NCBI RefSeq assembly: GCF_051713825.1
Contig: NZ_JBIOQR010000001.1
Coordinates: forward strand, 310,001-374,000
DNA: 64,000 bases
Source of the DNA: Enterococcus_K sp051713825
GTDB lineage: Bacteria > Bacillota > Bacilli > Lactobacillales > Enterococcaceae
Direction: 5' to 3'
In this document: piece after piece, positions 44,033 through 52,658 of the stretch
Numbering within the stretch: position 1 is the first letter of the stretch
Layout: each line of letters opens with the position of its first letter
Program-made: the position numbers and the translations under genes
The notes under the pieces: generated by a model
Told to the model about the DNA's origin: nothing
The model's input: only the letters and a program-made list of their open reading frames with translations
Database searches by the model: none

Positions 44033-44437
44033 CTACTCAAAGGCTGGAATGCTGATGGTTTGTTTAGTCTCTTCAACCTCTAGACCTGTTTTTTGTTCCC
44101 ACCATTGACGTAGCTCATTTTCATAGGTTTTTGGGAAGATTTCGACAATCTCAGAGAGCTTTTTACCAGCTAAAGTAGCATAAGAATAATTCATTGCTAA
44201 GTTATATTTCAACTCGCTAAGTAAGCTATAGTACTGAAACATCATGTAATTCATATCTTCTTCGTCTTCAAAAGCTAATACTTTTGGCGCTCTATCTAAC
44301 ATAAAACCAAAGCTGTGCATCATAAAAACAATCCCGTCTAGATGTTTTGGCTCAATCGTCTCGACATCTTTTAACAGATCAATGTGACAATCTAAGACGC
44401 GTAACAATTCTTCTTTTAACTGTTCATACCCAACCAT
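44033..44437 (-). CDS. Hypothetical acidic protein
   Basis: I do not recognise this 134-residue protein. It is soluble, acidic and apparently helical, with aromatic/methionine-rich segments (MMHSFGFMLDRAP near 40-52 and MNYMMFQYYSLL near 62-73). A good site (TTAGGAGA) precedes the ATG on the - strand, so it is very likely translated. It lies 11 bases downstream of the YueI-family gene and probably shares its transcript. Confidence 0.75.
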   Translation of the reverse strand: MVGYEQLKEELLRVLDCHIDLLKDVETIEPKHLDGIVFMMHSFGFMLDRAPKVLAFEDEEDMNYMMFQYYSLLSELKYNLAMNYSYATLAGKKLSEIVEIFPKTYENELRQWWEQKTGLEVEETKQTISIPAFE

Positions 44438-44448
44438 AAAATCGTCTC

Positions 44449-44904
44449 CTAATGAAATAATTTATGCCAAAAGCCCTTTTTATCTTCTTCTGTGGGCTCT
44501 TTTGCCTCTGTGGATTCTGGTGTTGCATATTTTTCTTCAATATCAATGACTGCTTCATTCACAGCTTCTTTTGCGGTTAAGAGTAGCCCTAAGCTTGTGG
44601 GCTCATTTGTTACGAAGTCATTGATTACTGTGAACTTCATATTGTTTTGTGTAGCTAATTGAATATACATTGTCTGTAGCTGGTCGGGAAGTTTCCCGTT
44701 TAAAAGGACCGTCATACCTGGATATTTTTTTAATTCTTGGACGAACCGTGTTTGATTTTCTCTTTTTTTCATCTCGGCCACGGTCATACTAAGAAGGCAA
44801 CGCTCACGAAACGTACCCATGTACTGGTGCTGTTCATCCGGATTTACTAAAGGACTGCCATAGCGGCCGCGGTCTAGGTGACTTTGTAACTGGTCGTCTG
44901 ACAT
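44449..44904 (-). CDS. yueI: YueI family protein (DUF1694)
   Basis: A 151-residue cytoplasmic protein of the YueI family, widespread in Firmicutes and without known biochemical role. The N-terminus with LQSHLDRGRYGSPLVNPDEQ and the motif YMGTFRERCLLSMT near residues 28-41 are the family's usual features. The C-terminal 25 residues are a charged, low-complexity tail. AGGAGG precedes the ATG. It diverges from the iron-uptake operon. Confidence 0.82.
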   Translation of the reverse strand: MSDDQLQSHLDRGRYGSPLVNPDEQHQYMGTFRERCLLSMTVAEMKKRENQTRFVQELKKYPGMTVLLNGKLPDQLQTMYIQLATQNNMKFTVINDFVTNEPTSLGLLLTAKEAVNEAVIDIEEKYATPESTEAKEPTEEDKKGFWHKLFH

Positions 44905-44985
44905 AAAAATAACCTCCTGAATCTGTTTTCATTACATAATACTAGTATAGCACATTCTAGATTACCTGATGGAATGAAAAAAAGA

Positions 44986-45039
44986 TTGCTTTTCTTCCAA
45001 AGTTCCCATAAACTGTAATAAGAATGAAAATCATTCTCA
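44986..45039 (+). promoter_or_regulatory. Iron-uptake promoter with Fur box
   Basis: TTGCTT (44986-44991), 17 bases, then TAAACT (45009-45014), followed by GAATGA/TCATTC (45022-45027 and 45031-45036), a close match to the Gram-positive Fur box built on TGATAATNATTATCA halves. The box covers the likely transcription start, so iron-loaded Fur should block the operon. Confidence 0.75.
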
Positions 45040-45063
45040 ATTAGAAAATAGTGGAGTGTACTC

Positions 45064-46011
45064 ATGAAAAGAATGGCTCTTTTCTTACTGTTGTTTTTGT
45101 TGACCGGGATTTCTTTGTTTGTAGGCGTAAAAAACCTCACAATTACAGAACTATTTTCGGGGAGCTTTCAACAACAATTAGTGTTTTTTGCAACAAGGAT
45201 TCCGCGAACCGTTAGTTTGGTACTGGCTGGTAGCACATTAAGCGTTTGTGGATTAATCATGCAACATCTAACACAAAATAAATTTGTTTCACCGACAACG
45301 GCAGGAACAATGGATAGTGCAAGACTAGGAATCTTGGTTGTAATGCTCTTTTTACCTCATGCACCGTTGTCGATTCGTTCATTTGTGGCATTTTTATTTG
45401 CCTTTTTTGGGACGATGGTTTTTCTAGGATTAACTAGGTTATTACCTGCCAAAAATCAGTTAATGCTGCCGCTAGTCGGAGTCATGTTTGGAAATATTGT
45501 CGGATCAGTAGCAACATTTTTTGCTTATCAATTTCAGCTCGTTCAAAACATGTCCTCTTGGCTACAAGGAAACTTTTCAACGATTATGAAAGGAAATTAT
45601 GAGCTGTTGTACCTAACAATTCCTTTGTTTGCTGTGATTTATTTATTTGCCTATCAATTCACAATTGTTGGTTTTGGGGAAGATTTGGCGACAAACTTAG
45701 GACTAAATTATCGATGGATGCAGATTTTTGGTGTTGGACTAGTCGCATTGGCAAGCGCGGTAGTTTTAATTATGGTTGGTAGCATTCCGTTTTTAGGAGT
45801 GATTATTCCGAACCTAGTCTCGTTGATATATGGGGATAATATAAAGAAAATTTTACCAATTACAGCTATTTCAGGAAGTATTTTCTTACTTATTTGTGAC
45901 ATTATCGCTAGAGTAGTGATTGCGCCTTATGAAGTACCGGTCAGTGTGGTTGTCGGCGTTTTGGGTAGTATCCTATTTGTCATTTTATTGACACGGAGGA
46001 CAAGAGCATGA
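45064..46011 (+). CDS. yclN: Ferric-siderophore ABC transporter permease (YclN/CeuB type)
   Basis: First FecCD-family permease of a siderophore importer. The 315-residue product has about nine spans; the coupling segment GVIIPNLVSLIYGDN near residue 250 is typical. GTGGAGTG lies before the ATG. It overlaps the second permease gene by four bases. The gene order permease-permease-ATPase-binding protein matches the Bacillus petrobactin operon yclNOPQ, but the ligand here is not determined by sequence. Confidence 0.88.
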   Translation: MKRMALFLLLFLLTGISLFVGVKNLTITELFSGSFQQQLVFFATRIPRTVSLVLAGSTLSVCGLIMQHLTQNKFVSPTTAGTMDSARLGILVVMLFLPHAPLSIRSFVAFLFAFFGTMVFLGLTRLLPAKNQLMLPLVGVMFGNIVGSVATFFAYQFQLVQNMSSWLQGNFSTIMKGNYELLYLTIPLFAVIYLFAYQFTIVGFGEDLATNLGLNYRWMQIFGVGLVALASAVVLIMVGSIPFLGVIIPNLVSLIYGDNIKKILPITAISGSIFLLICDIIARVVIAPYEVPVSVVVGVLGSILFVILLTRRTRA

Positions 46012-46976
46012 AAAAAGTTACACAATCCGTCTTAGCAAAGTTGGGCTTTCTGGGTCTTGTTGGACTCGTTGTGTGTGTGATTTATCTGACATACAATACT
46101 TACGGAAATTTTGCTTTTGCTTGGCAAATTCGTGGAAAGAAGCTATTGGCGTTTTTATTTGTCGCATTGGCTACAGGCTTTTCAACGATTAGTTTTCAAA
46201 CGCTGACGCAAAACCATTTTCTAACACCCAACATCTTGGGGCTAGATTCTTTATATGTTTTGATTCAAACAAGTCTGTTTTTTTTCTTTGGCGGGGTGAC
46301 AATGCTTTCTCAGCAAAGCTTGGGCCTGTTTTTGGCCACGATTGGTTTGATGGTTGTCGCGAGCTTGTTTTTAGCTAAGTTTATGTTAGGTAAAAGTCAA
46401 AATGATTTATTTTTGTTGTTAATGATTGGCTTAATTTTAGGCACGCTGTTCAGTAGTGGAAGCACCTTTCTACAAGTATTGATGGATCCAAACGAATATG
46501 ACTTACTACAGGGCAAACTTTTCGCTAGCTTTGGAAATGTCGATAGTCAGCATCTTATCTGGGCAATGGGGATTATTCTTGGCGTCTCAGTGTGTTTGTT
46601 CGGACTGAGTCGAACCTTGGATGTTTTACATCTAGGTCGCGATCAAGCAATTAATTTGGGGCTTAATCTTCCACAGCTACAAGTCTTACTATTAGTATTG
46701 ATTAGTGGACTGACAGGAACGGCCACGGCTTTAGTTGGTCCAGTGACTTTTCTTGGATTCATCGTGGCCAATGTTAGCTACCAGTTTATGGGAACTTATA
46801 AGCATCGCGTTTTATTTGTTGCCTCAGCTTTATTGGGTGTGATTTTTCTTGTTGGTGGGCAGTTTTTAGTGGAACAGGTCTTTCACCTGAATACCACATT
46901 GAGTGTCATTATTGAGTTTGTTGGTGGGTTTTATTTTGTCGGGAAGCTGATTTATGAAAGGAAGCGTCAAGCATGA
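46008..46976 (+). CDS. yclO: Ferric-siderophore ABC transporter permease (YclO/CeuC type)
   Basis: The second FecCD-family permease, 322 residues, about nine spans, with the coupling loop VGPVTFLGFIVANVSYQFMG near residues 243-262. It overlaps its neighbours on both sides by four bases (ATGA), so permeases and ATPase are translationally coupled in one Fur-controlled operon. Confidence 0.88.
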   Translation: MKKVTQSVLAKLGFLGLVGLVVCVIYLTYNTYGNFAFAWQIRGKKLLAFLFVALATGFSTISFQTLTQNHFLTPNILGLDSLYVLIQTSLFFFFGGVTMLSQQSLGLFLATIGLMVVASLFLAKFMLGKSQNDLFLLLMIGLILGTLFSSGSTFLQVLMDPNEYDLLQGKLFASFGNVDSQHLIWAMGIILGVSVCLFGLSRTLDVLHLGRDQAINLGLNLPQLQVLLLVLISGLTGTATALVGPVTFLGFIVANVSYQFMGTYKHRVLFVASALLGVIFLVGGQFLVEQVFHLNTTLSVIIEFVGGFYFVGKLIYERKRQA

Positions 46977-47731
46977 TTGAAATCAAAAATGTCTCCAAAC
47001 GTTATGGTGATAAATTGGTTGTTTCAGAGATAAAATTACCGATTACAGAAAACAAATTGACGGCCTTTATTGGCCCGAATGGGGCAGGAAAAAGCACTTT
47101 ACTTTCCATGATGAGCCGCTTGATTTCAAAAGATGTCGGGGAAATTTACCTGGACCATAATGAAGTAAAGTCTTGGAAATCCAATGAATTAGCAAAGAAG
47201 TTATCTATTTTGAAGCAAAGTAATGGAACAAATGTAAAAATAACGGTTAGAGAGCTTGTGAATTTTGGGCGCTTTCCATATAGCAAGGGGCGTTTGAATA
47301 AAACAGATCAGCGAATTGTTGAAGAAGCTTTGCAGAATTTGGGTTTAGTAGAATTGGCAGACCAAATGATTGATACTTTATCTGGTGGTCAGCTTCAACG
47401 TGCGTATATTGCGATGGTTTTAGCTCAGGACACAGATTATATCTTGCTTGATGAACCATTAAATAATTTAGATATGAATTATGCAGTCCAAATGATGCAG
47501 ACATTACGACGTTTGGTAGATGAGATGGGGAAGACCATTATTATTGTGTTGCATGATATTAATTTTGCAGCAAGCTACGCAGATGAAATTGTAGCAATGA
47601 AGGATGGAAAGCTCTTCACTCATGGTGAAACAAACGAAGTGATTCAAAGTGAAGTCTTGAATAAACTATACGGAATGAACATTCGTATCTGTGAAATTGA
47701 AGGCAAACGGTTTTGTATGTATTTTCAGTAA
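46973..47731 (+). CDS. yclP: Ferric-siderophore ABC transporter ATPase (YclP/CeuD type)
   Basis: A 252-residue ATPase with Walker A GPNGAGKST near residue 35, signature LSGGQLQR near 137 and Walker B ILLDEPL. GAAAGGAAG inside the upstream gene serves as its ribosome-binding site. The binding-protein gene follows 38 bases later. Confidence 0.92.
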   Translation: MIEIKNVSKRYGDKLVVSEIKLPITENKLTAFIGPNGAGKSTLLSMMSRLISKDVGEIYLDHNEVKSWKSNELAKKLSILKQSNGTNVKITVRELVNFGRFPYSKGRLNKTDQRIVEEALQNLGLVELADQMIDTLSGGQLQRAYIAMVLAQDTDYILLDEPLNNLDMNYAVQMMQTLRRLVDEMGKTIIIVLHDINFAASYADEIVAMKDGKLFTHGETNEVIQSEVLNKLYGMNIRICEIEGKRFCMYFQ

Positions 47732-47769
47732 TGAAAATCAAATAATTTGTTTTATGAAGGAGAAAGAAA

Positions 47770-48732
47770 ATGAAGAAAAAAATATTCGCGAGCTTAGTAG
47801 TCGCTGGATTAAGTGTTATTTTAGTTGCCTGTGGGAATGGAGAAAAGACCGATTCTACAAGCACAAAAGAATCTTCTAGTGCAGTCAGTCAAAAAAAGAC
47901 GATTGAAGTCGAAGGTAGTGAAGGAAAAGTCACCGTTCCAGTCAATCCTAAAAAGGTCGTTGTTTTCGACAATGGCTCACTAGACACGATTGATAAGCTG
48001 GGTGCTGGGGATGCAATTGTTGGGGCAGCAGTGGATAATTTACCCACTTACCTAGATAAATATACTTCTGTCGAATCAGCAGGTGGCATTAAAGAGCCGG
48101 ACTTAGAGAAAATTAATCAAATGCAACCAGACCTGATTGTTATCTCTGGTCGTCAACAAGATTTTAAAGAGGACTTATCTAAGATTGCACCGACACTATT
48201 TTTATCAGTTGATACTAAGGATACATGGGCTTCTATTCAAAAAAATGTCACGACTTTAGGTAAAATTTTTGAGAAAGAGTCTGAAGCCAAAGAGGCGTTA
48301 GCGACCGTAGAAAAAGAAATTGCTGAAACTAAAGAAAAAGCAGAAAAAAGTGGTGAAAAAGCGCTAGTTGTTTTAGTTAATGAAGGACAGTTATCTGCAT
48401 ATGGACAAGGTTCACGTTTTGGGATTGTTCATGATACATTTGGTTTTGAACAAGCGGATGATAAGATTGAAGCATCTACCCATGGTCAAAGTGTCTCTTT
48501 TGAGTATGTCTTAGAAAAGAACCCTGATATTCTGTTTGTGGTTGATCGAACCAAAGCAATCGGTGGTGATGAAGCGCAAAATGATGTGGTCGATAATGAG
48601 TTAGTGAAACAGACAAAGGCAGGCAAAGCTGGTAAAGTCATTCAGCTATCTCCTGATGTTTGGTATTTAAGTGGGGGCGGATTAGAGTCAACTCACCTAA
48701 TGTTGGAAGATGTCAATAAGGCTCTTAAATAA
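47770..48732 (+). CDS. yclQ: Ferric-siderophore-binding lipoprotein (YclQ/CeuE type)
   Basis: A 320-residue surface receptor with lipobox LVAC (Cys21), a Ser/Thr/Lys linker (residues 24-47) and a class-III two-lobed binding domain of the FhuD/CeuE type (KKVVVFDNGSLDTIDKLG near 61-78). GAAGGAG precedes the ATG. It is last in the operon and closed by a perfect terminator. By operon type it may bind catecholate siderophores made by other species; no siderophore-synthesis genes are in the window. Confidence 0.9.
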   Translation: MKKKIFASLVVAGLSVILVACGNGEKTDSTSTKESSSAVSQKKTIEVEGSEGKVTVPVNPKKVVVFDNGSLDTIDKLGAGDAIVGAAVDNLPTYLDKYTSVESAGGIKEPDLEKINQMQPDLIVISGRQQDFKEDLSKIAPTLFLSVDTKDTWASIQKNVTTLGKIFEKESEAKEALATVEKEIAETKEKAEKSGEKALVVLVNEGQLSAYGQGSRFGIVHDTFGFEQADDKIEASTHGQSVSFEYVLEKNPDILFVVDRTKAIGGDEAQNDVVDNELVKQTKAGKAGKVIQLSPDVWYLSGGGLESTHLMLEDVNKALK

Positions 48733-48749
48733 GTAATAGAATCAGATGA

Positions 48750-48780
48750 AAAGAGTGGGTTCGAACCCACTCTTTTTATT
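48750..48780 (+). terminator. Terminator of the iron-uptake operon
   Basis: GAGTGGGTTCGAACCCACTC is a perfect palindrome at about 48753-48772, flanked by AAA and TTTTT. It forms a strong stem, and the A-run on the left may let it work both ways. Confidence 0.9.
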
Positions 48781-48820
48781 TATCTTTAGGTAGGTAACTG
48801 GGTGGATATTACCTAGTTGA

Positions 48821-48834
48821 TTTACCTAGGTAAA
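48821..48834. repeat. 14-bp palindrome TTTACCTAGGTAAA
   Basis: A perfect palindrome upstream of the acetyltransferase gene, close to further ACCTAG/AGGTA pieces at about 48788-48816. It might be an operator for a dimeric regulator. A - strand frame without a start runs through it to a stop at 48809 and may be a gene remnant. Confidence 0.4.
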
Positions 48835-48968
48835 TTCCTATAGAAACGAGGGCATCATCAATCATTTGTTTGTTAGGTTGCTTTTTAAATAGATACGTGA
48901 CAAATAAAACTTCTACTTGAATTTTATACGGACCTTCTATATAGTATGTAGAAAAGCAGGTGAAGCAG

Positions 48969-49535
48969 ATGGATTTAGTAAAAAATGTGAACCTTATTTT
49001 TGCTCGGAATCAGCAGTTAGAGACCGAGCGGCTACTTTTGCGCCCAGTGACTTTGGCCGATTTAGAGGATATATATGAATACGGAAAAGATGAGGAAACC
49101 ACTCGTTTTGTGTTTCCCACTTATCAAACGAAAGAGGATGCAGCGATCAGTATTGCCAACTTTTTTATGGCAGCACCATTAGGCAAGTATGGAATTGAGC
49201 GAAAAGAAACGCATCAGCTAATGGGCACTATTGAACTTCGTGTGACTGAAGGAAACGAGGTTGGCGAGTTGGGTTATGCTTTAAGTCGAAAGTTTTGGGG
49301 ACAAGGGTTTATCCCAGAAGCGGCGATGGAACTTTTACGTTTTGGGTTTGAGGAGATGCGATTAAATAGGATTTATGCCATTCATGATGAAGACAATCCA
49401 AATTCCGGTCGAGTGATGGAGAAGATTGGACTTGTGAAAGAAGGGCGAATTCCTGCTGCTCGTAAAGTAAAAGGGAAAATTGTGACAGACATTCAGTATG
49501 GTCTGACAAAAGAAGCTTGGCTAAAAACGAAGTAG
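48969..49535 (+). CDS. GNAT-family N-acetyltransferase (RimJ/RimL-like)
   Basis: A 188-residue acetyltransferase with the opening LETERLLLRPVTLAD near residue 18 and the acetyl-CoA-binding KFWGQGFIPEAAMELLRFGF near residues 100-119. The C-terminal NPNSGRVMEKIGL is typical of the RimJ/RimL branch, which acetylates ribosomal-protein N-termini or small amines. I chose ATG 48969, eight bases after an AGCAGG site; the frame is open three codons upstream. The substrate is unknown. It precedes the phosphoesterase gene by 50 bases. Confidence 0.88.
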   Translation: MDLVKNVNLIFARNQQLETERLLLRPVTLADLEDIYEYGKDEETTRFVFPTYQTKEDAAISIANFFMAAPLGKYGIERKETHQLMGTIELRVTEGNEVGELGYALSRKFWGQGFIPEAAMELLRFGFEEMRLNRIYAIHDEDNPNSGRVMEKIGLVKEGRIPAARKVKGKIVTDIQYGLTKEAWLKTK

Positions 49536-49585
49536 GATGAATAGATAATAGATTGAAGTATGAATGGAAAAAGAAGGGTGAGAGC

Positions 49586-50482
49586 GTGGGACGTTTAGCG
49601 ATTATTAGTGATTTACATGTTGATATTAATCATTTTACAGAAATAGAACTTCAACAGTTAGTGGACGTCTTGTTGGCGGAACACGTGACTCATCTACATT
49701 TAGCGGGGGATACGGCTAATCGATTGGAGACTTGTCAAAAAGTCATTCAGTTTTTTTCTGGCAGCATCCCCACGACCTTTATTTTTGGCAACCATGAGCT
49801 TGCCGATGTGACAGGAGAAGCCATGATGGCTCATTTTCCAGACGACCATTTCTTAAATGAACGCTTTGTCCCACTTAATGAAAAGAAGGTTTTGTTAGGC
49901 TTCACTGGTTGGTATGATTATAGTTATTCGACAATGAAGACGACAGAAGAAATTGTTCGTTTGAAAAATCTTTATTGGTACGATCGATTGATTGATCGTG
50001 AGTTTTCTGATCCTGAAGTGAATCAGCTAGGTATTTTACGTTTAGAAAAAATTCTGAAGGACTTAGAAGAAAAAGAGTTGAAGGTTGTTTTGGCGACTCA
50101 TTTTGTTCCCAAAAAAGAATTTATTGTCTATCAAACAGGTAAATATCAGCGATGGAATCAATTGAATGCTTTCTTAGGTTCAGAGGAGTTAGGGCAGTTG
50201 ATTGATCGATTTCCCAATGTGGAGCGAGTCGTGTTTGGTCATACACATCGGAAATTTGAAGATACAAAGTTACAGCAAACAATTTATAGTTGCCGACCGT
50301 TTGGCTATTTTTATGAATGGCAGTTAACCAGAAGATTTATTCAAGAAAACCAATTGATGGAGAGCTTTCAAATGGCAAAAATTCGAAGTATTCTAAAGAC
50401 CCATCAAGAGGCCTTCGATGAGTATAAAAAAAGCCATTTAAAGCAGGAATTTCAATCGTCAATGACGTTAATTGATTATTAG
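49586..50482 (+). CDS. Calcineurin-like metallophosphoesterase
   Basis: A 298-residue cytoplasmic member of the calcineurin-like phosphoesterase fold. All metal-binding motifs are visible: ISDLHVD near residue 8, LAGDTANR near 38, FGNHEL near 68, ATHFVP near 170 and FGHTHRKF near 218. I chose GTG 49586 behind AAGAAGGGTGA; the frame is open 11 codons upstream to TTG 49553. The substrate cannot be inferred. tag begins 10 bases after the stop. Confidence 0.87.
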   Translation: MGRLAIISDLHVDINHFTEIELQQLVDVLLAEHVTHLHLAGDTANRLETCQKVIQFFSGSIPTTFIFGNHELADVTGEAMMAHFPDDHFLNERFVPLNEKKVLLGFTGWYDYSYSTMKTTEEIVRLKNLYWYDRLIDREFSDPEVNQLGILRLEKILKDLEEKELKVVLATHFVPKKEFIVYQTGKYQRWNQLNAFLGSEELGQLIDRFPNVERVVFGHTHRKFEDTKLQQTIYSCRPFGYFYEWQLTRRFIQENQLMESFQMAKIRSILKTHQEAFDEYKKSHLKQEFQSSMTLIDY

Positions 50483-50492
50483 GAGGAAAAGG

Positions 50493-51053
50493 ATGAAACG
50501 ATGTGCGTGGGCTGAAGATCACGAGCTAGAGACGGTTTATCATGATACACAATGGGGGATTCCTGAACATGATGACCAAAAGCTATTTGAAATGTTGATG
50601 TTAGAGGCAATGCAAGCAGGATTGAGTTGGCTGACTATTTTGAAAAAAGTCGAGACATTCAAACAAGCCTATGATGATTGGGATTATCATAAAATTGCTT
50701 TGTATGATGAGCAAAAGGTAGAAGAGTTATTGAATGATCCCGGAATTATTCGGCATCCATTAAAAGTTAAGGCGGCGATTAATAACGCTCAAAAATTCAT
50801 GGAAATTCAAGCCGAGTTTGATAGCTTTGATGCCTATATCTGGGGATTTGTTGACTATAAGCCACTTATGAATCATTGGGCTGAGAAAAAAGAGGTTCCC
50901 GGTTCAACAGAATTATCAGATGAAATTAGTAAGGATCTAAAAAAACGCGGCTTCAAATTTTTGGGAAGTACCACGGTCTATGCTTTTATGCAATCTGTGG
51001 GTATCGTCAACGACCATGTTGAAGACTGTTTTTGTAAGTATCTAACTGAATAA
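50493..51053 (+). CDS. tag: DNA-3-methyladenine glycosylase I
   Basis: Removes 3-methyladenine from alkylated DNA. The 186-residue product has the zinc ligands Cys4, His17, His175 and Cys179 and the motif YHDTQWGIPEHDD near residues 16-28. I chose ATG 50493 behind TTAGGAGG. It appears to share a transcript with the phosphoesterase gene. Confidence 0.95.
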   Translation: MKRCAWAEDHELETVYHDTQWGIPEHDDQKLFEMLMLEAMQAGLSWLTILKKVETFKQAYDDWDYHKIALYDEQKVEELLNDPGIIRHPLKVKAAINNAQKFMEIQAEFDSFDAYIWGFVDYKPLMNHWAEKKEVPGSTELSDEISKDLKKRGFKFLGSTTVYAFMQSVGIVNDHVEDCFCKYLTE

Positions 51054-51179
51054 ATCAAAGGGTAAATTTACGAGGACTAATTATAAAAAAACGTCTTGTT
51101 TTTTTGTCAGTATTAATTTTAACCTAAGTATAGTAAGTTTAATCATAAGTGGATTATATTGTTAGGAGTGGATTGATTA

Positions 51180-51306
51180 TGAACAAAAAAGGAGTACGCT
51201 ATTTACTTTTTTTATTATGTTAGTAGTAGGATACTATATATTTGTTGAAGATGGAATTGCTTCTGTACCCCCTGTTTATTCGGATAAAGAGAGGCTGGGT
51301 GTATGA
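51180..51306 (+). pseudogene. Small membrane-peptide gene broken in a T7 run
   Basis: From ATG 51180, with GGAG 14 bases upstream, the frame reads MNKKGVRYLLFLLC and stops at once. Adding one T to the run of seven T at about 51207-51213 restores a 42-residue frame to the TGA at 51304-51306. The product would have a hydrophobic span (about residues 8-24) and the tail EDGIASVPPVYSDKERLGV. A terminator follows directly, so this was a complete small gene. The defect could be real, phase-variable or a sequencing error. No family recognised. Confidence 0.5.
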
Positions 51307-51324
51307 TACTTAAGAGCGCAAAGT

Positions 51325-51357
51325 AAGGGACCTTAATTTAATAGGGTCCTTTTTTTG
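51325..51357 (+). terminator. Intrinsic terminator after the broken small gene
   Basis: AAGGGACC (51325-51332) pairs with GGTCCTTT (51345-51352) with one wobble, and more pairs extend the stem inside. It runs into the T-run 51350-51356. Confidence 0.75.
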
Positions 51358-51390
51358 TTCGTCCAACAGGTGCATGTCAACAAAAGAAAA

Positions 51391-51835
51391 ATGCAAACAA
51401 CAGCTACTTTAATTGACTCTGAGATGGGCGGAATTTTGGCAGAACATAGGTTATGGCACGGGAAGGGACAGTTGATTAAAGATTGAAAAATATGCTCGAG
51501 ATACAACAATTGCTATTCCTGAGTTGGTCGCCCACTCAACTAGTCTCCGCCTTTTCAAATCATCTTTGATTGAAACCTATCTCAAACTTTAGCATAAAGC
51601 ATATCCTCGTTATGTGTACGACCAATACACACTTATTAAGCAACTCGAAAAGGAGCCACCTCAAGCTATTCTTGACGAAGTATTCACACTTTGTATGAAC
51701 TGAAAACCATACAGTGCAACAGGCTTCAAGGAAGCTGCAAGAAAACCAATCTTAAGAAACAAAGATGCCTCAGGTCTAGAAGATATGAAGATGGAAAAAC
51801 GAACTGTTTGTATTCTTAGTTATGCATTTTTATAA
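51391..51835 (+). pseudogene. Decayed reading frame, possibly a transposase C-terminus
   Basis: Protein-like sequence is spread over two frames and interrupted by stops. Starting at ATG 51391 one frame reads to a stop at about 51486. Another frame carries IEKYARDTTIAIPELVAH, a TAG, then YPRYVYDQYTLIKQLEKEPP near 51610-51670, a TGA, then KPYSATGFKEAARKP, ending at 51835. The style recalls the C-terminal part of IS21-type (IstA) transposases, but the match is from memory and weak. No terminal repeats or partner gene were found. Confidence 0.35.
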
Positions 51836-51926
51836 AATAACATATGGTCTTTTTGCAATGCCTATGTAAACCTTTTTTTATGAGGTATAATAATGGGAAT
51901 AAAAACAAAAAGGGGGCGGAAAAGAG

Positions 51927-52658
51927 ATGGTTCCAATCTATATCTGTGAAGATGATGAGCAAATTAGAGGATTTATAGAAAAAGCAATTGAGTCATATTG
52001 TATGATTCAAGCCTATGATTTTAAAATCGCTGGCTCCTCTGCTTTGCCTCAAGAAATTATCAATCAAGTAAGAGAACATAGAAAACGAGGGATTTATTTT
52101 TTAGATGTTGATTTGAAGCAGGCAATGAATGGCTTCGATTTGGGTGTTGCGATTAGAAAAGAGGATCCTCGAGGGTTTATTGTCTACATAACCACGCATG
52201 ATGAATTACTACAAGAAACGTTTCGTCATCGTTTGGAAGTCATGGATTACATAATTAAAGATGACAAAGAACATATTATTAAGCGGATAAAAGAGTGTCT
52301 TGATCATATTCACGCGCAAAATAATGATGTCAGTGCGAGTGAGGAGGCCTATTTCAAGGTGAGGGTCTTTGGTCGCGTGGCCCATATCCCTATAAAGGAA
52401 ATTCTCTTTTTTGAGACGAGTAGCAAAAAGCATGTGGTCAACGTCTATACAGAAAAAGAGATGCTCGAATTCTCTGGAAATTTGACTGAGGTAAGTGAGC
52501 AGCTGCCGGAGACATTTGTAAGAGTCCATCGTTCTTTTTTAGCGAACCTCGGCAAAATGAAATCTTTTGATGCCAAAAATAATACACTGGAATTTTCGAA
52601 TGGGGCGGTTTGTTATGTCTCTCGCAAAATGAAATCAACCGTGAAGGAGTATTGTTGA
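51927..52658 (+). CDS. LytTR-family response regulator (AgrA/FsrA-like)
   Basis: A 243-residue transcription regulator. The receiver domain (1-120) has the acidic pocket CEDDEQ at 7-12 and phospho-acceptor Asp60 in YFLDVDL; the LytTR DNA-binding domain spans about 135-240 (FVRVHRSFLANLGKM near 200). This is the AgrA/FsrA/ComE type that controls peptide quorum sensing, bacteriocins or virulence. GGGGGCGG lies before the ATG. Its stop overlaps the ATG of the first kinase (TGATG). Two kinases follow in the same operon. Confidence 0.92.
   Translation: MVPIYICEDDEQIRGFIEKAIESYCMIQAYDFKIAGSSALPQEIINQVREHRKRGIYFLDVDLKQAMNGFDLGVAIRKEDPRGFIVYITTHDELLQETFRHRLEVMDYIIKDDKEHIIKRIKECLDHIHAQNNDVSASEEAYFKVRVFGRVAHIPIKEILFFETSSKKHVVNVYTEKEMLEFSGNLTEVSEQLPETFVRVHRSFLANLGKMKSFDAKNNTLEFSNGAVCYVSRKMKSTVKEYC

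Larger units (their letters stand above)
51054..51926. other. Gene-poor, decayed interval before the two-component operon
   Basis: About 870 bases with no intact gene. At 51080 GAGGACTAATT is followed by ATA rather than ATG and a short hydrophobic frame (KKRLVFLSVLILT, then stop), resembling a dead secretion-signal start. Then come a frameshifted small gene (51180-51306), a terminator, a decayed transposase-like stretch (51391-51835) and the -10 box TATAAT at 51886-51891 of the regulator gene, with a poor -35. The interval looks like the scar of past insertions and deletions. Confidence 0.6.

Noticed and set aside
51325..51357. T-box or riboswitch terminator before the decayed interval
   Set aside because: No T-box consensus (AGGGTGGNACCGCG) or known riboswitch core is seen; it is a plain terminator of the small broken gene.
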